Below, piece after piece: positions 8,103 to 10,368 of a DNA stretch of 10,368 bases. Source of the DNA: Opitutia bacterium (GTDB lineage: Bacteria > Verrucomicrobiota > Verrucomicrobiia > Opitutales > Coraliomargaritaceae). The stretch lies in assembly GCA_003503355.1 (NCBI GenBank), contig DOCS01000042.1, positions 1 to 10,368 of the forward strand, read 5' to 3'. A program made the position numbers and the translations under genes. The notes under the pieces were generated by a model, which saw only the letters and a program-made list of their open reading frames with translations, was not told where the DNA came from and ran no database searches. Numbering within the stretch: position 1 is the first letter of the stretch; every line of letters starts with the position of its first letter.

Positions 8103-9362
8103 ATGCGCTGGTTGTTTCGCAGTTTATTAATACTCGCCTTTCTCGGCTTGGCGACGCTCGCAGTGCTGCCGTACGCCGAGACCATTCGCCGCGAGTGGCA
8201 TCACCTGCGTCAGGTATGGCAACTGGTCCGCAGCGACCTGCCTATGCAAGCAACCGAGCCGGATAAAGCCGCCCCAGAGCCCGACCGCAATCGCAGCGTG
8301 CTGAAGCCGGCCGACGCCCCCGCTCAAACGCCAGCGACCGCCAGCACCGACAACGCCGACAGCGATCCCTTTCTTGACGAAGCCCGCCGCCGCGCACAAG
8401 ACGACCCCGCAGGGGCGATGCAATGGCTGCAATCCGAATTCACCGGCCCGGAACGGCTGCGCGGCATGCTCGAAGTCGTCGCCCTGTGGGCGGCAGACGA
8501 TTCGGAAAACGCCCTGCTCTGGCTGGAGTCCAACGCGCAAGGCTTGGCCCGCCTCGAAACCCTCAACAGCGGCATCGAACTTTGGAGCCAACAGGACCCA
8601 ACCGCCGCCGCGACATGGGTCGAGGGCATGGCCAACGATGGCAGCAAAGTCACCGCCGCCACAGTACTCGCTGCCACCTGGGCACATCAAAACGCTGACC
8701 AAGCCGCCAATTGGGTCAACCAACTGCCCCTCGGCAGCGTACGCGACCAAGCCGCCGCGGCATTGATCGAATCTTGGGGCAGCAGCGATCCCGAAGCCGC
8801 TGCGATTTGGTCTCTTTCAGAATCAGAGTTTAACGGTAGCATCGACCTGCTCGACCTCAGCATCCGCCACTATACGCAGAGCGCCCCTGAAGACGCGGCG
8901 CACTTCCTGCGCAGTGTCCACACAGCCTACAAAGCGCCCGCAGCGATCGAGGCGTACGTCCGCACCCGCGCTCAGGGCGATCCGATCGAAGCGATGGACT
9001 GGCAATCGTCACTGAGTGCAGACGACCCGATCAACCAACCAGGCAATGCCGGAGTCATCATGCAGGAATGGAGCCGCACCGACTCCGTGGCGGCATCAAC
9101 CTGGCTCAGCGAAAAGGAAGCCGGCCCACAGCGCGACGCGGCCATTATCGGTTTTACCAGCACCATGCTCGATTTCGAACCCGAAGCCGCCGCCGCCTGG
9201 AGCAACACCATTGCCAATCCCGATACGCGAGTGCAACAGCTCAACCGCTCGATACAGAGCTGGGCCCGCACCCAACCCGTCGAAGCACTCAAGTGGGTCA
9301 AAACCGCCGAACTGGAGCCCGCGCTGCGCAATACTTTGGCCAGCGAAATCGGCGCGGATTAG
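8103..9362 (+). CDS. Membrane-anchored protein of ten 32-residue repeats, unknown function
   Basis: I do not recognise a named family. The 419-residue product has a basic start and one hydrophobic helix (about 5-24), acting as a membrane anchor or, with PYA at 23-25, possibly a cleaved signal. A linker rich in Ala, Pro and Asp (about 48-92) follows. From residue 98 to the last residue the protein is ten tandem repeats: nine of 32 residues and one of 34. The pattern is roughly xxxDPxxAxxW, 20 further residues, then Trp. Ala at repeat position 8 is present in all ten and Trp at position 11 in nine. No Cys or catalytic motif stands out. The pattern suggests an alpha-solenoid of paired helices, exported and tethered at the inner membrane, perhaps a binding scaffold. 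I associate such repeats with Verrucomicrobiota proteins from memory. The ATG is 6 nt after the TatD-family stop. Confidence 0.85.
   Translation: MRWLFRSLLILAFLGLATLAVLPYAETIRREWHHLRQVWQLVRSDLPMQATEPDKAAPEPDRNRSVLKPADAPAQTPATASTDNADSDPFLDEARRRAQDDPAGAMQWLQSEFTGPERLRGMLEVVALWAADDSENALLWLESNAQGLARLETLNSGIELWSQQDPTAAATWVEGMANDGSKVTAATVLAATWAHQNADQAANWVNQLPLGSVRDQAAAALIESWGSSDPEAAAIWSLSESEFNGSIDLLDLSIRHYTQSAPEDAAHFLRSVHTAYKAPAAIEAYVRTRAQGDPIEAMDWQSSLSADDPINQPGNAGVIMQEWSRTDSVAASTWLSEKEAGPQRDAAIIGFTSTMLDFEPEAAAAWSNTIANPDTRVQQLNRSIQSWARTQPVEALKWVKTAELEPALRNTLASEIGAD
8394..9359 (+). repeat. Ten tandem 32-residue protein repeats (coding)
   Basis: Repeat boundaries in residues are 98-129, 130-161, 162-193, 194-225, 226-257, 258-289, 290-323 (two extra residues), 324-355, 356-387 and 388-419. 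Position 8 is Ala in 10/10. Position 11 is Trp in 9/10 (Phe in repeat 6). Position 5 is Pro in 6/10, usually after Asp or Glu. Position 32 is Trp in 6/10. The copies are divergent at DNA level, so this is an old protein repeat and not a recent DNA duplication. Confidence 0.85.
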
Positions 9363-9380
9363 GCCAGCAAGTTGAACGCT

Positions 9381-9482
9381 TTGTGTTGGCGGTTGTTGTT
9401 AAAAGGAAACGCATCAGCTTGCAAACAACCTGCAACCAACAACGCCCACACGACTCCAGCCAATCAATCAAGCAACCGCCGA
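9381..9482 (+). other. Competing stem-loops in the kdsA leader
   Basis: The 175-nt gap before kdsA can fold in two exclusive ways. In the first, 9383-9398 pairs with 9437-9451 (14 Watson-Crick pairs, one T-C mismatch, one bulged G), enclosing a small TTGCA/TGCAA hairpin (9419-9423 with 9431-9435). In the second, GGCGGTTG (9388-9395) pairs perfectly with CAACCGCC (9473-9480). No T run follows either stem. It may act as a terminator for the repeat-protein gene, as a leader control of kdsA, or be chance in GTTG/CAAC-rich sequence. Confidence 0.35.
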
Positions 9483-9537
9483 GAAGACTTTACTTTGCGG
9501 CTTGGCGAACACCGCTCGTTCGCACTTACTCTCGAAC

Positions 9538-10329
9538 ATGATTTACGATCCTTCCAAACTCCTCCTACTCGCAGGCCCCTGCTCCCTTGAAAGCCTCGAC
9601 ACGTGCCGCCCCGTGGCCGACGCCCTCGCAGCACTCGAGCAACAGCACCCGGAGCTGAACATCCTGTTCAAAGGCTCGTTCGACAAAGCCAACCGCACCT
9701 CAATCAACAGCAACCGCGGCACCGGACTCGAAGCCGGACTCGAAATCTTCCAAACCATCAAAGCGGAATACGGGTTCCGAACCATCACCGACATTCACAC
9801 CCCCGATCAATGCGCCCAGGTGGGTGCCGTGGTCGACGCGATGCAAATCCCCGCATTTCTTTGTCGCCAGACCGACCTACTGGTCGCCGCGGCTAAAACA
9901 GACTGTGCGATCAACGTGAAAAAAGGCCAATTCCTCTCGCCCTACGAGATGGCCTTCGTGACCAACAAACTCGAGGAAGCAGGCGCCGCTGAAATCTGGC
10001 AGACCGATCGCGGCACCACCTTCGGCTACCAGAATCTAGTGGTCGACATGCGCAGCTTCAGCATCATGGCCGAAAACGGACACCCGACCATCATTGACGC
10101 CACCCACAGCGTACAGCTACCGGGGGCTGCCGGAGGCATCAGCGGCGGCCAGCGCGAATTCGTGCCGCCGCTCGCCCGCGCCGCCCTCGCCGCCGGCGCC
10201 AATGGCGTCTTTCTCGAAACGCATCCGAACCCCGCCGAAGCAATCTCCGACGCCGCCAGCCAAGTCCCGCTCAACGAACTCCCCGAGCTAATCGAAAGCC
10301 TGCTGCGCGTCTGGCAAGCGGTGCGCTAA
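9538..10329 (+). CDS. kdsA: 3-deoxy-D-manno-octulosonate 8-phosphate synthase
   Basis: KdsA (EC 2.5.1.55) condenses phosphoenolpyruvate with D-arabinose 5-phosphate to give Kdo 8-phosphate, the committed step to the Kdo of lipopolysaccharide inner core. The 263-residue product has the family blocks AGPCSLES (12-19), [12 protein letters not shown] (44-55), TDIHT (84-88), [12 protein letters not shown] (104-115), NVKKGQF (126-132), [10 protein letters not shown] (157-166), [10 protein letters not shown] (187-196), SGGQREFV (202-209) and [14 protein letters not shown] (225-238). C15, H190, E227 and D238 line up with the metal ligands of Aquifex KdsA (Cys11, His185, Glu222, Asp233), so this should be the metal-dependent class; the metal-independent class has Asn at the Cys place. 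The frame is open to a TTG at 9502, but homology starts just after the ATG at 9538. No Shine-Dalgarno is seen. Confidence 0.97.
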   Translation: MIYDPSKLLLLAGPCSLESLDTCRPVADALAALEQQHPELNILFKGSFDKANRTSINSNRGTGLEAGLEIFQTIKAEYGFRTITDIHTPDQCAQVGAVVDAMQIPAFLCRQTDLLVAAAKTDCAINVKKGQFLSPYEMAFVTNKLEEAGAAEIWQTDRGTTFGYQNLVVDMRSFSIMAENGHPTIIDATHSVQLPGAAGGISGGQREFVPPLARAALAAGANGVFLETHPNPAEAISDAASQVPLNELPELIESLLRVWQAVR

Positions 10330-10368
10330 TGGTCCGCGGGGTTGATCGATCATTAAACGAACAGCTCT
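10329..10368 (+). CDS. Possible next gene, start only (cut off by window edge)
   Basis: An ATG at 10329-10331 overlaps the kdsA stop by one base (TAATG) and stays open for the 13 codons left (begins [13 protein letters not shown]). The overlap is typical of coupled genes in an operon, and kdsA is often followed by other Kdo or lipopolysaccharide genes such as an arabinose-5-phosphate isomerase. The visible residues are too few to assign a product. Confidence 0.45.
   Translation, partial: MVRGVDRSLNEQL

Noticed and set aside
8127..8750. 207-codon minus-strand open frame
   Set aside because: It is antisense to the repeat-protein gene; GC-rich third positions readily keep opposite frames open.
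9502..9537. TTG-initiated N-terminal extension of KdsA
   Set aside because: The conserved sequence begins right after the ATG at 9538, and the Cys-to-metal-ligand spacing fits that start.
9372..9590. 72-codon plus-strand frame spanning the kdsA leader and start
   Set aside because: It starts with TTG, overlaps kdsA out of frame and has a composition typical of a shadow frame.

Overview
The window is ordinary-looking chromosomal DNA from a Gram-negative (diderm) bacterium. Outer-membrane efflux and 3-deoxy-D-manno-octulosonate (Kdo) synthesis genes show the diderm envelope. GC-rich codon third positions, the near absence of Shine-Dalgarno motifs, and a protein made of Trp/Asp-Pro/Ala repeats of a kind I associate with Verrucomicrobiota (and Planctomycetes) make Verrucomicrobiota, perhaps Opitutae, my best guess. 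That placement is inference, not proven by the sequence. No tRNA, rRNA, CRISPR array, insertion sequence, integrase or phage gene was seen.

Layout. Positions 1-4424 (minus strand) hold a tight four-gene tripartite efflux operon. It is transcribed in the order TolC-type outer-membrane channel, HlyD/MacA-type periplasmic adaptor, ABC ATPase, MacB-type permease; the permease runs off the left edge. Gene junctions are 9 nt, an 8-nt overlap and a 4-nt ATGA overlap. Positions 4563-7067 (minus strand) hold three housekeeping enzymes in the transcription order trxB (thioredoxin reductase), pdxH (pyridoxamine 5'-phosphate oxidase) and a PHP-domain phosphoesterase of the histidinol-phosphatase type. 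A terminator-like element (4498-4554) separates them from the efflux operon.

A 231-bp divergent intergenic region (7068-7298) separates trxB from the rightward genes. Positions 7299-9362 (plus strand) hold a TatD-family metal-dependent hydrolase and, 6 nt later, a membrane-anchored 419-residue protein built of ten 32-residue repeats. After a 175-nt leader with competing stem-loops comes kdsA (9538-10329), whose stop codon overlaps a possible start codon of a further gene cut off by the right edge.

How they fit together. The efflux genes form one machine from cytoplasm to outer membrane. TrxB, PdxH, the PHP enzyme and TatD are general metabolic or maintenance enzymes with no evident shared pathway. 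KdsA makes Kdo 8-phosphate for lipopolysaccharide. The repeat protein is the only gene of unknown function and the best candidate for something undescribed; I see no sign of a defence or mobile system.
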